A stretch of 64,000 nt of DNA from Opitutaceae bacterium BACL24 MAG-120322-bin51. Lineage in GTDB: Bacteria; Verrucomicrobiota; Verrucomicrobiia; Opitutales; Coraliomargaritaceae. Numbering within the stretch: position 1 is the first letter of the stretch; the number at the start of each line of letters is the position of its first letter. The stretch covers positions 124,001 through 188,000 of the forward strand of contig CAJJBI010000005.1 of the NCBI GenBank assembly GCA_905182465.1. Reading direction: 5' to 3'. The notes beneath the pieces were generated by a model. It worked only from the letters and a program-made list of their open reading frames with translations. It had not been told where the DNA came from and searched no databases. Of this stretch, positions 39,918 to 49,178 are shown one piece after another. A program made the position numbers and the translations under genes.

Positions 39918-40292
39918 CTAAGCCGAAAACGGAAACGTAACAGGCCCGTCATAGCCGTCCTGGGAGTCTTCCACTACGACATTAGATCGGATGCCGCCAC
40001 GACCACGCCAAATCGTTTCAAGGCGCGCCCAGCGAGGCTTGCAGGCAACATAGAAGTCTTCAAAGATCTGATTGCTCGCAGCCTCAAAGAAGATGCCTTT
40101 ATTACGAAAGCTGTGTAGGTAAAGCTTCATTGCCTTGAGCTCCATGCAGACCTCGTCGGGCGCATAACTAAAGACAACAGTCGCATAGTCCGGATGCCCC
40201 GTCATTGGGCAGGTCGAAGTAAACTCCTCCTGAATATGCTGGATCGTGTAATTGCGTTCTGCGTTCGGATTGGGAAAGGTTTCAATGTCCAT
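39918..40292 (-). CDS. queF: NADPH-dependent 7-cyano-7-deazaguanine reductase
   Basis: Reduces preQ0 to preQ1 in queuosine synthesis; T-fold enzyme. 124 residues from the ATG 40292 (a GTG at 40301 would add three residues). The catalytic Cys is in EFTSTCPMTGHPDYA, the substrate Glu and the NADPH motif are in ELKAMKLYLHSFRNKGIFFE, and WRGRGGIRSNV is late. Short, unimodular form. It connects with gluQ at 819-1685, which acts on queuosine tRNA. Convergent with the Deg-like pair. Confidence 0.94.
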   Translation of the reverse strand: MDIETFPNPNAERNYTIQHIQEEFTSTCPMTGHPDYATVVFSYAPDEVCMELKAMKLYLHSFRNKGIFFEAASNQIFEDFYVACKPRWARLETIWRGRGGIRSNVVVEDSQDGYDGPVTFPFSA

Positions 40293-40406
40293 GCAAAGCA
40301 CTGTGCAGAGCTTTTTGTAAAATTCAACTCATTCGTAGTAGCTGTTTCAACTGCCACTACGAATGCAAGCTTGCACCACCCTATCCACTAGGCGAGATTT
40401 CACACA

Positions 40407-41117
40407 ATGAGCCAATCCACTCCAGCACCCGGTCAACTCACCCTAGTCGCTGCGCCAATCGGTAATTTGAGCGACATGACCCCGCGCGCCATTGAGACGC
40501 TCAAAACAGTCGACGCCATTGCCTGTGAAGATACCCGCGTGACTGGTAAACTAATGAGTAAGCTGGGGATCGAAAAAACATCGCCCCTACTTTCCTACCG
40601 AGAAGAAAACGAGAAGCATATGGCGATCGAACTAGCCGACCGCATCGAATTAGGCGAGCGAATCGCGCTGATTTCCGACGCAGGGATGCCCGCAATTAGC
40701 GACCCTGGCTTCCGGCTCGTGCGCGAGTGTCACAAGCGCGGACTCCATGTAACCACCGCGCCTGGTCTTACTGCAGCCACCACTGCGCTCGCGCTCTCTG
40801 GGCTGCCGACTGATGGCTTTCTTTACGTCGGCTTCTTGCCACCGAAAAGCGCCGCTCGTAAACGCTTCTTCGAGAGTAAAAGAGAATTTGAGTATACAAT
40901 AATCGTCTACGAATCCTGCCACCGCATCGCTAAGTTTCTCAACGAACTCGTAGAGACACTTGGTGAGGATCGATGCATCAGCGTCGCCCGTGAATTAACC
41001 AAGCTACACGAAACCGTCCACACTGGGGCCGCTAGCAAGGTGCGCGACCGCGTAGCGAAAGGCAGCCAAAAAGGCGAGTTTGTCGTCTCTATAGCCAAGC
41101 ACGGCTTTGAGTTGTAG
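40407..41117 (+). CDS. rsmI: 16S rRNA (cytidine1402-2'-O)-methyltransferase
   Basis: Tetrapyrrole-methylase-fold enzyme that methylates C1402 in the decoding centre. 236 residues. LTLVAAPIGNLSDMTPRAIETL, CEDTRVTGKLMSKLGI, ALISDAGMPAISDPGFRLVREC and ALSGLPTDGFLYVGFLPPKSAARKRF are characteristic. The family usually has about 280 residues; this one ends soon after SQKGEFVVSI, so the C-terminal helical part is missing or short. Confidence 0.94.
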   Translation: MSQSTPAPGQLTLVAAPIGNLSDMTPRAIETLKTVDAIACEDTRVTGKLMSKLGIEKTSPLLSYREENEKHMAIELADRIELGERIALISDAGMPAISDPGFRLVRECHKRGLHVTTAPGLTAATTALALSGLPTDGFLYVGFLPPKSAARKRFFESKREFEYTIIVYESCHRIAKFLNELVETLGEDRCISVARELTKLHETVHTGAASKVRDRVAKGSQKGEFVVSIAKHGFEL

Positions 41118-41154
41118 GACCTGCTTCTAGCACAAAGCGATCGAGCGCGTGTAT

Positions 41155-42315
41155 CTACCCTAAACGCGGCAACTTCGTTTCGACATCAATCGAAATGCTG
41201 CCCTCACCTTTAAGCAAGCGTGCTAGAGCCTGCCCGCAGAATTCCGAACGCCAGCCACGCATCATACGGTGCCTGGAGTCTTCTAGATCATCGACTTCTA
41301 AAACAAAGGCAGTGACTTCGGCGCGGTTACCGATGAGTGCCGGATCGATCATATCCGCGAGGCAGATGCCTTTAATCGATGCCAATGAAAGATCAACCCG
41401 TGCCTCGTAGCCGTCGTCGGGCGAGGGCCCGATGTGCTTGTTGTTAGGTAAATCAGGCAGGTCGCCGCTGCGTCCACGCTCGAGTGCTTCCCATATATAT
41501 TTACGGTTTCGATCGGCGGAGCGTTCGCTCAAGCCCTTCATCTGGCGGATGTCTTCCAGCTTTTCGGGCGGCCGCTTTATCAGCGAAACCAGCGCATCAT
41601 CCGAAAGAATAAAGCCACGCGGCAAGTTACGACTGCGCGCTTTCAGTTCTCGCCAAGCACCGAGTGCTCGCAAGGTATTGCGTTGCTGCTGCGTCAATGA
41701 ACCGCTACCGCGCACACGAGGCATCTCATAGTCGGGATCTTTTTCGCCGTAATTGCTTTCATCCTCGTAGACTTTCATCTCATCCTCGATCCATTCTCTG
41801 CGACCAAGTGCTTCTGCTTTATCCATGATTTTAACCATGAGATCAACAGAATGACGTACGTCGTCTTCTGCGTATTTGATCTGAGCTTCAGTCAGCGGGC
41901 GCGCCACCCAATCAGAACGAGTCTCTGTCTTGGCGAGGCGAACCTTAAGTAAGGTCTTCAGTAGTTCGCTCAAAGAGATCGTGGAGGACAGTCCCACGAA
42001 GCCAGAACTGCGCTGCGTATCGAAAATATTCTTAGGCAAGCCGCCACAGGCGCGATAAAGGATATTGAGATCTTGCTGAGCGTCGTGCAGAATCTTAACC
42101 GTGTCGGGGTCAGACATGAGTTCAGCGAGCGGCGACCAATCTTCGATCTCAGGCGCGTCGATCAACTGGCACTCCCCATCGGGGAAGCCAATTTGGATCA
42201 ATCCTAGTGTAGGGTAATAGGTGCGATCCCAAATAAACTCGGTATCAACGCCAACAGCGCCTGCTTCGCGCGCACGGCGCACGACATCGGCTAGGGCTTC
42301 TGTGGTATTAATCAT
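41155..42315 (-). CDS. rnd: Ribonuclease D
   Basis: 3'-5' exoribonuclease of the DEDDy group used in tRNA 3' maturation. 386 residues. Exo I is GVDTEFIWDRTYYP (Asp and Glu), Exo II is KILHDAQQDLNIL, and Exo III is YAEDDVRHSVDL (Asp and Tyr); an HRDC domain follows (ALGAWRELKARSRNLPRGFILSDDAL, and RPPEKLEDIRQMKGL). Complete and in frame. Confidence 0.93.
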   Translation of the reverse strand: MINTTEALADVVRRAREAGAVGVDTEFIWDRTYYPTLGLIQIGFPDGECQLIDAPEIEDWSPLAELMSDPDTVKILHDAQQDLNILYRACGGLPKNIFDTQRSSGFVGLSSTISLSELLKTLLKVRLAKTETRSDWVARPLTEAQIKYAEDDVRHSVDLMVKIMDKAEALGRREWIEDEMKVYEDESNYGEKDPDYEMPRVRGSGSLTQQQRNTLRALGAWRELKARSRNLPRGFILSDDALVSLIKRPPEKLEDIRQMKGLSERSADRNRKYIWEALERGRSGDLPDLPNNKHIGPSPDDGYEARVDLSLASIKGICLADMIDPALIGNRAEVTAFVLEVDDLEDSRHRMMRGWRSEFCGQALARLLKGEGSISIDVETKLPRLG

Positions 42316-42410
42316 AAAGAGAGAAGCGTCGCTGATTCTGCCCAGGAAGGAAAGGAGATTTTTAAATCGGACAACTTGTGCCCCGATTCATTTATAGCAG
42401 CTAGTAAGCC

Positions 42411-43352
42411 TTACTCTCTCAAAGTCCCCGCCGCTTGTTCTTTGAGAAAGGATTGATAGGCCATGGGCACACCCTGCTCAATGGGTATCTTTGGTGCCCA
42501 GCCAGTTGCTTTTATTTTTGAAATATCGGTCAACTTGCGCGGTGTCCCATCGGGCTTGCTGGAGTCAAAAGACAACTCGCCCTCGTAACCGACCGTCTTC
42601 ATCACGAGGCGAGCGAGATCGCCGATAGAAATATCGATACCACATCCGAGGTTGACCCACTCAGGTGGAGTTTCGAGTTGGAGCAGATGCAAAATACCAG
42701 CTGCCGCGTCGTCAGCATGTAGAAACTCGCGTAGTGGCTTACCGGTGCCCCAGATCGCGACTTCGGGCAAACCGTCTCGCTTAGCCTCGTGAAAGCGGCG
42801 AATTAGCGCAGGCAAGACGTGGGAATTTTGCGGATGGTAGTTATCGCCCTGCCCGTAAAGGTTCGTCGGCATCGCCGAGTGGTAACAGACGCCGTATTGA
42901 CGGCGATAAAACTCGCACATTTTTAAGCCCGATATCTTCGCGATGGCGTAGGCTTCGTTGGTGGCTTCAAGTGCACTCGTGAGCAAGGATTCTTCCTTGA
43001 TTGGTTGTTCACGGCAAATTTCGGGTAAATGCACGTGCTGCCTAAAAATATTAAGCGTTGAACGCCTGCCTGGTAGGAGCCTTCGATCGCGTTGGTTGCA
43101 ATCATCAGATTCTTATACATGAAGTCTGCAGGGTAAGTACTGTTGGCATGAATGCCGCCAACCATCGCAGCCGCGACTATGACTTCATCAGGACGATGCT
43201 CAGTCGAGGTAGTCATGCGTAGCCGCCTGACTAGTCAGATCAAGGTCGCGGCTCGACGGCTGCAAGACACCACTGTAACCAAGATGATCGGCGGCTCGCA
43301 CCAGTGCAGAGCCAACCATACCGCGAGATCCCAAAATAAGGAGTTTTTTCAT
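42411..43352 (-). CDS. fcl: GDP-L-fucose synthase, two frameshifts (near 43013 and 43203)
   Basis: Epimerase-reductase making GDP-L-fucose from the Gmd product. The gene is in three pieces: from the ATG 43352 ([19 protein letters not shown]) to a stop after DYLD; a middle piece ([32 protein letters not shown]); and the rest from [15 protein letters not shown]. Pieces one and three are in the same frame, so one extra base near 43203 and one missing base near 43013 (ACGG(G)C) restore an uninterrupted product of about 314 residues. The catalytic YxxxK is present as YAIAK, and [20 protein letters not shown] follows. It starts 18 bases after gmd; the pair forms the fucose unit. Confidence 0.9.
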
Positions 43353-43370
43353 GGACCACAAAAACTTTCT

Positions 43371-44492
43371 TTACTGAGATTCAATGGCGACAGCCACATC
43401 AAACCCGTGCGACTTTAGAAGCGCGTGACGCTTGGCGATATCTAAATCATTGGCCACCATCTCAGCGCACATTTCCTCGACTGTGATTTCGGGAACCCAG
43501 CCAAGCTTCTCCTTCGCCTTGGTGGGATCACCCAAAAGAGTTTCGACTTCGGCGGGACGGAAATAACGTGGGTCAACTTTAACAATCACATCCCCCACTA
43601 AAGCGGATGGAGCCTTTTCTTCGTCCACTGCGATAATTGTAGCGATCTCGGCAATACCTTCACCAGAAAACTCAAGTTCGATACCCGCCTCGCGAGCCGA
43701 CATAGATACAAACTCGCGAACTGAAATTTGTTTACCTGTGGCGATGACAAAATCATCAGGGACTTCTTGCTGTAGCATCATCCACTGCATACGCACGTAA
43801 TCTTTAGCGTGTCCCCAATCGCGCAAGGCATCCATATTTCCGAGGTAGAGGCAGTCCTCAAGCCCGTGTGCGATATTCGAGAGCGCGCGAGTTATCTTAC
43901 GAGTCACAAAGGTCTCACCACGGCGAGGTGATTCGTGATTAAAAAGAATACCGTTACAGGCATATATCCCGTAAGACTCACGATAATTTACAGTGATCCA
44001 ATAGGCGTACATCTTCGCTGCCGCATAAGGGGAACGGGGGTAAAACGGAGTCGTCTCCTTCTGGGGAATTTCTTGAACCTCACCGTAAAGCTCGGAAGTC
44101 GAAGCTTGGTAAAATTTAGTTTTTTTCTCTAAGCCCAAAAAGCGGATCGCCTCCAAAAGACGCAGCGTGCCGATTGCATCGACGTCAGCCGTATACTCCG
44201 GAGATTCAAATGAAACCGCCACGTGTGACTGCGCTCCGAGATTATAGACCTCATCTGGCTGTACCTCACTGATGATGCGGGTCAGATTAGAAGAATCCGT
44301 CAAATCTCCGTAGTGGAGATGGAACCGGCTATTTTCAACATGAGGATCTTCGTAGATGTGGTCAATTCGTGCGGTATTTAGCGAGGATGCACGGCGTTTA
44401 ATACCGTGAACTTCGTATCCTTTCTCTAAAAGCAATTCTGCAAGGTAAGATCCATCCTGTCCGGTAATCCCTGTAATTAGTGCTTTTTTCAT
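43371..44492 (-). CDS. gmd: GDP-mannose 4,6-dehydratase
   Basis: First step from GDP-mannose to GDP-L-fucose. 373 residues, complete. Rossmann motif [15 protein letters not shown], then [16 protein letters not shown], the [14 protein letters not shown] segment, catalytic [16 protein letters not shown] and [11 protein letters not shown] (YxxxK), and [18 protein letters not shown]. Normal length. Followed by the fcl gene. The product probably feeds surface polysaccharide, but no glycosyltransferase is nearby. Confidence 0.96.
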   Translation of the reverse strand: MKKALITGITGQDGSYLAELLLEKGYEVHGIKRRASSLNTARIDHIYEDPHVENSRFHLHYGDLTDSSNLTRIISEVQPDEVYNLGAQSHVAVSFESPEYTADVDAIGTLRLLEAIRFLGLEKKTKFYQASTSELYGEVQEIPQKETTPFYPRSPYAAAKMYAYWITVNYRESYGIYACNGILFNHESPRRGETFVTRKITRALSNIAHGLEDCLYLGNMDALRDWGHAKDYVRMQWMMLQQEVPDDFVIATGKQISVREFVSMSAREAGIELEFSGEGIAEIATIIAVDEEKAPSALVGDVIVKVDPRYFRPAEVETLLGDPTKAKEKLGWVPEITVEEMCAEMVANDLDIAKRHALLKSHGFDVAVAIESQ

Positions 44493-44613
44493 TATTATTT
44501 ATGTCGAATTTTTAAAGTTTCAATCAGCTCATCACAAGAGGTGGTATACAGGATAAAATTTGGCTAGTTGTCGAGACGTTTTCACAGACACAAAAATGGA
44601 TGCATACCCTCCA

Positions 44614-45498
44614 TTAAAAAGTCACTGTCTCGTCAGGCCGCCGGATCTGCGTGCGGAACCATGTGCCCTGCTTCTTTACCAGATGCAGCGTGTTTTGAAC
44701 AATCGAAGGCAACAATTCATCGCGCTTCAGCTCGCCATCGAGAAAGGCAATCGTCTCACGGTAACCGATGGCCGATGCTGCGCTGGGGTTCCCTTTAATA
44801 CCTTGCACGAGCAAACCTTCGACCTCTTCGATCAATCCAGCCTCAAGCATAAGCTCCGCTCGGCGTGCTACGCGCTGCTTTAAATTCTCCTTATCGCGCT
44901 CCAACAAAATGTAGTGTTTTACACAATCAGCAAAAGGTTCCGGGCGCGCGGCAAATTCAGCCTGTAAAGTCGGCAAATCTTTGCCCGAGGCAATACAGCG
45001 TTCGAGTGCGCGTGAGACTCTACGTGGATTTTTGACATCTAAGTTTCCTGTGCCTTGCACACTGCGCCCGCGTAACTCGCATAACAAACCTTCCAGTCCA
45101 TCCGCTTCGTAGAGCGCCGCAACCCTCGCACGTACCGCATCGCTTACCTTGACTATATCGATCACGGGTGCAAAAAAGCTCTTTAAATAAAATCCACTGC
45201 CACCCGTCACGACGACAGATTTGCCACGCGCAAAAATCTCCGCCACCGCTTCTTCCGCATCGCGCACATAGGCCACGATGTCGTAAGTCGTGCTGACCGA
45301 ATTGAGGTCAATCAAATGGTGCGGAATCCTCGCCTGCTCTTCGCGCGATGGCTTAGCGGTGCCGATATCCATTCCCCTGTAAATAAGCGACGCATCGCAG
45401 GAAACAATCTCCGCATCGTGTGCCTCCGCGTAGCTGAGCGCATACTCAGTTTTGCCGACCGCAGTCGCCCCAGTAATGATGTGTAGTCTTTGTTCCAT
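44614..45498 (-). CDS. miaA: tRNA dimethylallyltransferase
   Basis: Adds the isopentenyl group to A37 of UNN-reading tRNAs. 294 residues. P-loop GATAVGKTEYALSYA, catalytic Asp and Thr in VSCDASLIYRGMDIGTAKPS, HHLIDL, VTGGSGFYLKSFF and late NPSAASAIGYRE. Complete and of normal length. Confidence 0.95.
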   Translation of the reverse strand: MEQRLHIITGATAVGKTEYALSYAEAHDAEIVSCDASLIYRGMDIGTAKPSREEQARIPHHLIDLNSVSTTYDIVAYVRDAEEAVAEIFARGKSVVVTGGSGFYLKSFFAPVIDIVKVSDAVRARVAALYEADGLEGLLCELRGRSVQGTGNLDVKNPRRVSRALERCIASGKDLPTLQAEFAARPEPFADCVKHYILLERDKENLKQRVARRAELMLEAGLIEEVEGLLVQGIKGNPSAASAIGYRETIAFLDGELKRDELLPSIVQNTLHLVKKQGTWFRTQIRRPDETVTF

Positions 45499-45646
45499 TT
45501 GTGTAAGGCAAATATATAGCCATGCTTATCAAGCGAGAGTCACGGACACTTGGCAACCTATGAAAATCTGCATCGCTACTTACCCTCCACCTTACTCGCA
45601 ACGGGAGGTCTAGTCCCCTTAAACACTCTTGCGGCGCGGGTCGCGT

Positions 45647-46465
45647 ATGCACACCTTTAATTTCAACATGCACCCATCAATCCGACTCTGGCAATGGCCG
45701 AACATACTGGCGATCGACACCGCCTTGATCGCGATACTTTGGCAGCTGAGCTTGGCAAGGGTTCTAAATGCCGAGATCGATTGGGCCGCCTCTGCCGTAT
45801 TGGGGCTCTCAGTTTGGCTGACCTATGTTGCGGATCGGTTGTTTGATGTGAGGTCGCGGGAAAAGGCGGCACTCTTTTCGCTAAGGCATCAGTTCGCAAA
45901 GCGATACCGTCAAGCACTTTGGTATGTCTGGTTTGTGCTACTAGCGATTAATCTGCTTCTAGCAACGCAACTCACCGTGCTACAACTCAAGAACGGTTCC
46001 CTACTCCTGATATTTTGCCTACTCTACACGGCATCCAACCAAAAGCTCTCGAGGCACTTCTTCCCTAAAGAGATATGTGTAGCTTTGATCTATGCGGGCG
46101 GCGTAATAATATTTATGCCAGTAGCTTGCCCGCTTGGTTTCTTCGGAGTATTCACTTTGTTGTGCCTGCTCAATTGCCTGATGATCGGAGCGAGAGAAAA
46201 AGTGATCGACGCTAAGATGCGAGTACACTCAGTAGCACCTTTAGTCGCGGAGCGCTGGCTGGCGCCGCTCGCTTTATTCGGCGCAGGGCTGGCAATTTGG
46301 CGAGGTGACGAATTGTGGCTCGGGCTGGCACTTAGCTTTGGACTACTCGGGCTACTGCATGGTCTGAGGAATCGAATCAGCATCGAAGCTTTTCGTGTGT
46401 TAGCAGATGCTTCCTTAGTCTTGGGCGCACTGTATGCACTTGGTTTTAGTGAGAGCATTGGTTAG
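45647..46465 (+). CDS. Polytopic membrane protein, UbiA-prenyltransferase-like
   Basis: 272 residues with about seven to eight hydrophobic segments. The early WLTYVADRLFDVRSREKA resembles the first Asp-rich motif of UbiA-type prenyltransferases, and LLYTASNQKLSRHFFPKEICVALIYAGGVII resembles the region between the two motifs. The second Asp-rich motif is weak (GAREKVIDAKM), so enzymatic activity is doubtful. The ATG at 45647 is used; the frame is open to a TTG at 45629 and another ATG lies at 45668. No operon partner. The assignment to UbiA is tentative. Confidence 0.55.
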   Translation: MHTFNFNMHPSIRLWQWPNILAIDTALIAILWQLSLARVLNAEIDWAASAVLGLSVWLTYVADRLFDVRSREKAALFSLRHQFAKRYRQALWYVWFVLLAINLLLATQLTVLQLKNGSLLLIFCLLYTASNQKLSRHFFPKEICVALIYAGGVIIFMPVACPLGFFGVFTLLCLLNCLMIGAREKVIDAKMRVHSVAPLVAERWLAPLALFGAGLAIWRGDELWLGLALSFGLLGLLHGLRNRISIEAFRVLADASLVLGALYALGFSESIG

Positions 46466-46511
46466 ATACCCCTCATGACGAGCAAGTCGCCTGTGGAGTA
46501 AATGCGACTGA

Positions 46512-47729
46512 CTAGCGTCCGCGACGAATATCAGAGCCCTTAAACTGAACACGTACACGGAAAATAAGCTTAATCCGGGTCTTGATCTTGAAGGTTTTGG
46601 GATCGATAGAGTCAGGGATTTCTTCGCGGTGCAGATCGACAATGGCGTGGTAACCTCGCTCGGAAAAAATATCGATCAACATGGCGAGCGCATCCGGATC
46701 ATGGAGGACGGAGTCCTCGGTATTGATCACGGCTGATCCAGAGATGGCATGGCGCTCAATGATCGGCATAAAGTCGCTCATTATGAGAGCGACGACCTTC
46801 TCAAAGAGGGGCTCCTGGCGTTCAACATAGGCATCGAGGCGGTCGACAAGATCCTGACGGGCGTGCTTCGATATGGTAGCAGCTACGGGAATGCTGGAGA
46901 TGCGATCGTAGGTGGCCTCGTCGAGTTCGAGCGAGCCTTGGTAACGCAGCTCATCGTCGATGCGCTGACGAACAGCTTCGATCGTACCGTGTGCATTGAT
47001 GAAGTGGTAGAAGAAGATCTCGCGCAGGTCTTTGAGCGCGCCGTAGGTCTTCTCTTTGAAAGTGCGGTAGCGGTTGAGCGCCGCCTCAGGATCAAGGTCG
47101 GTCGGACGCAGTTCTTCAATTTCGCCGACGCCGGACTCGAGGAATTCCTCGTTGTGCGCCTGCGCTTCGACTCCGCGGTTCATCTGGCGCTTTACGCTCT
47201 CCTTCTTATCGATGAATAGCACAACAATATGAAAATGAGGCTTCTTGAAATGCTCGGAGTAGAGGGTCTCTTTGAATTTATTACGCAGCTCGATCAGCTT
47301 TTGATACAGGAGCTTAACGCACTCAACCTGCACTTTGGTGCGCGGGAAACCGTCGACGACTGCACCGGTCTGATAGACGGGGTCGAGAAGTTTACGTAGC
47401 ATGATCTCGATGACCTCGCGGTCGCCCACTAGCATGCCAGCATCTTTCATCTTTTGCGCTTCAGGGCTCTTAAGCAAGCCACTGACCACGAGCGGTGGCG
47501 CTGTGAGGTCGCGATACTGCATGATGAAGTCAGTGTTCGTACCCTTACCCGCACCAGGCGCACCGTTGAGCCAGAAAATCTCCTTTGGGAAGCGGAGGTT
47601 TTCCTCGCCGAGTTCGTCTTCCAGGCTTGCCCAGACAGAGTTGAAAATGATGTGAGCGTCCTTAACCTCAAGGTCTTGGATTTTGCTATCAGCAGATTTG
47701 ATTTTGGTGGAGGCCTGATCGGAAGCCAT
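46512..47729 (-). CDS. Adenylate-kinase-like nucleoside monophosphate kinase with C-terminal extension
   Basis: 405 residues from the ATG 47729 (MASDQAS). Residues about 50-270 are an adenylate-kinase domain: P-loop GAPGAGKGT at 56-64, [23 protein letters not shown] at 126-134, a [18 protein letters not shown] region and a late [12 protein letters not shown]. An N-terminal helix of about 45 residues precedes it. About 130 residues without a motif I recognise follow ([27 protein letters not shown]; ending [18 protein letters not shown]). Ordinary Adk has about 215 residues. No other adenylate kinase is in the window and the usual adk site after secY is empty, so this may be the main enzyme. 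It lies 63 bases after lpxK. Confidence 0.82.
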   Translation of the reverse strand: MASDQASTKIKSADSKIQDLEVKDAHIIFNSVWASLEDELGEENLRFPKEIFWLNGAPGAGKGTNTDFIMQYRDLTAPPLVVSGLLKSPEAQKMKDAGMLVGDREVIEIMLRKLLDPVYQTGAVVDGFPRTKVQVECVKLLYQKLIELRNKFKETLYSEHFKKPHFHIVVLFIDKKESVKRQMNRGVEAQAHNEEFLESGVGEIEELRPTDLDPEAALNRYRTFKEKTYGALKDLREIFFYHFINAHGTIEAVRQRIDDELRYQGSLELDEATYDRISSIPVAATISKHARQDLVDRLDAYVERQEPLFEKVVALIMSDFMPIIERHAISGSAVINTEDSVLHDPDALAMLIDIFSERGYHAIVDLHREEIPDSIDPKTFKIKTRIKLIFRVRVQFKGSDIRRGR

Positions 47730-47792
47730 TTTTATATATTCAGGTAAGTGGTGACTAGATAGGCTTAGCAGTGTCGGAATCCACAAGTGAGA

Positions 47793-49038
47793 TCAAGCCC
47801 CTTTAGGAGTTTCGACCCGTGGCGCGCGTTTACTGACTGGTTCTTGCGTGCGTGGGCGGCAAATGCGCTCGGTCGCGCTCTCAAAGTCCTCCTCACCACT
47901 TAAGATGTCGATTTCGAGGCGTAGATAATAAACGGGTACGCTCGCTTTAATGTCATCAAATAAGCGGACGGCGTCCTTCTCAGTTGTCACGATCATATCC
48001 AAGTCGGCTTTACCGGCCTTACGGTATAGGCGCTCGATCTCGTAACGAGTAAATCGGTGGTGATCCAGGAAGCGCTGATTATAACGGATTTCGGCACCGA
48101 AATCACCTAAGCATTTTTTCAAAGCTTTCCGGCGAAGCAATGCCGCTAAAGGCTCCGATCTTGGCCCCTCTAAGCACGTCTAGCGATAGGCGATCGCCTG
48201 TATCGACAGATTGGAGGTATTGCGGCTTGTGCGCGCATTCAATTATTTCGGCTTTAGGGTTATTCTCGCGAATTAGCTCAAGTAGGGCTTCATCACGGTT
48301 GCCGTCAGATTTAGTCAGAAAGATATAGCTGGCACGTGATAGATGCTTAATCGGCTCACGCAGTATGCCGCGCGGGAGTAGATGCTGATTGCCGAAGGGA
48401 TTCGTTTTGTCGACGAGCAGGAGATTAAGCCTGCCCTTGAGCGGCAGATACTGGAACCCATCGTCTAGAATAAGGGTATCGCAGCCGAACTTACGAATGG
48501 CAAAAGAACCGGCTTTGACCCGATTTTTATCGCAGAGTACAACAACGCCTGGTAGATTCTGAGCGAGCATATAGGGCTCGTCACCGGCCACTTCGGAGTC
48601 AAGCAGGACAGTCTTACCATCGCTCACGATCTTGGGCGGCGCTTCTTCACCGTGGGTCAGCATTCGCCAGAGTTTTTTCGGCAAAGGTTCTTTTTTACTC
48701 TTATAACCGCGACTAAGAATGGCGACTTTACGTCCACGCTCAGCCAAGGTGCGGGCAAATTTTTCAACCACAGGAGTTTTGCCCGTGCCGCCAACCGTGA
48801 GGTTGCCGACGACCACCACCATGCAGCCTAGCGGCTTACTCCGAAGAATCCTATGTTCGTAGAGATACCAGCGTAGCCGGACGAGAGCGCTAAATATAAA
48901 AGATAGTCCATAGAGGAAGCTTGCCAGCACTTCAGCCGCACGTCCATGCCGGCGATCGTAGATCACATCGGTGGTAAAAAGAGCGAAATCATCCGCCATG
49001 CGAGCAAGCTTATAGCGTAATCTGCGTAGTGAAGACAT
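47793..49038 (-). CDS. lpxK: Tetraacyldisaccharide 4'-kinase, frameshift near 48116
   Basis: Phosphorylates the lipid A precursor, making lipid IVA; inner-membrane associated. The N-terminal part has a membrane-association helix (about residues 35-58), [18 protein letters not shown] (P-loop), [34 protein letters not shown] and [22 protein letters not shown]. The frame stops after SPESFEKML; the rest ([34 protein letters not shown]) is in another frame to 47793. Dropping one base from the six-A run (T run at 48114-48119) joins them. The gene implies lipid A and so an outer membrane. The adenylate-kinase-like gene follows in the same direction. Confidence 0.9.
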
Positions 49039-49178
49039 AGGTTAGAAAACTTAGAATTTAAGTGAAAAGCGATTCTCAAAAACCAGAAAGAGGGTTGACG
49101 CCAGATTTAATCACCGCTTTCTCTCGAAAAAACAGCATGCTCCCGTGATCTCGGGTGGCTACCCCGCAACTACTTTTT

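Noticed and set aside
45560-45613. 17-codon ORF MKICIATYPPPYS..., resembling a glycosyltransferase start
   Set aside because: Too short, stops at once, and no continuation in any frame was seen.
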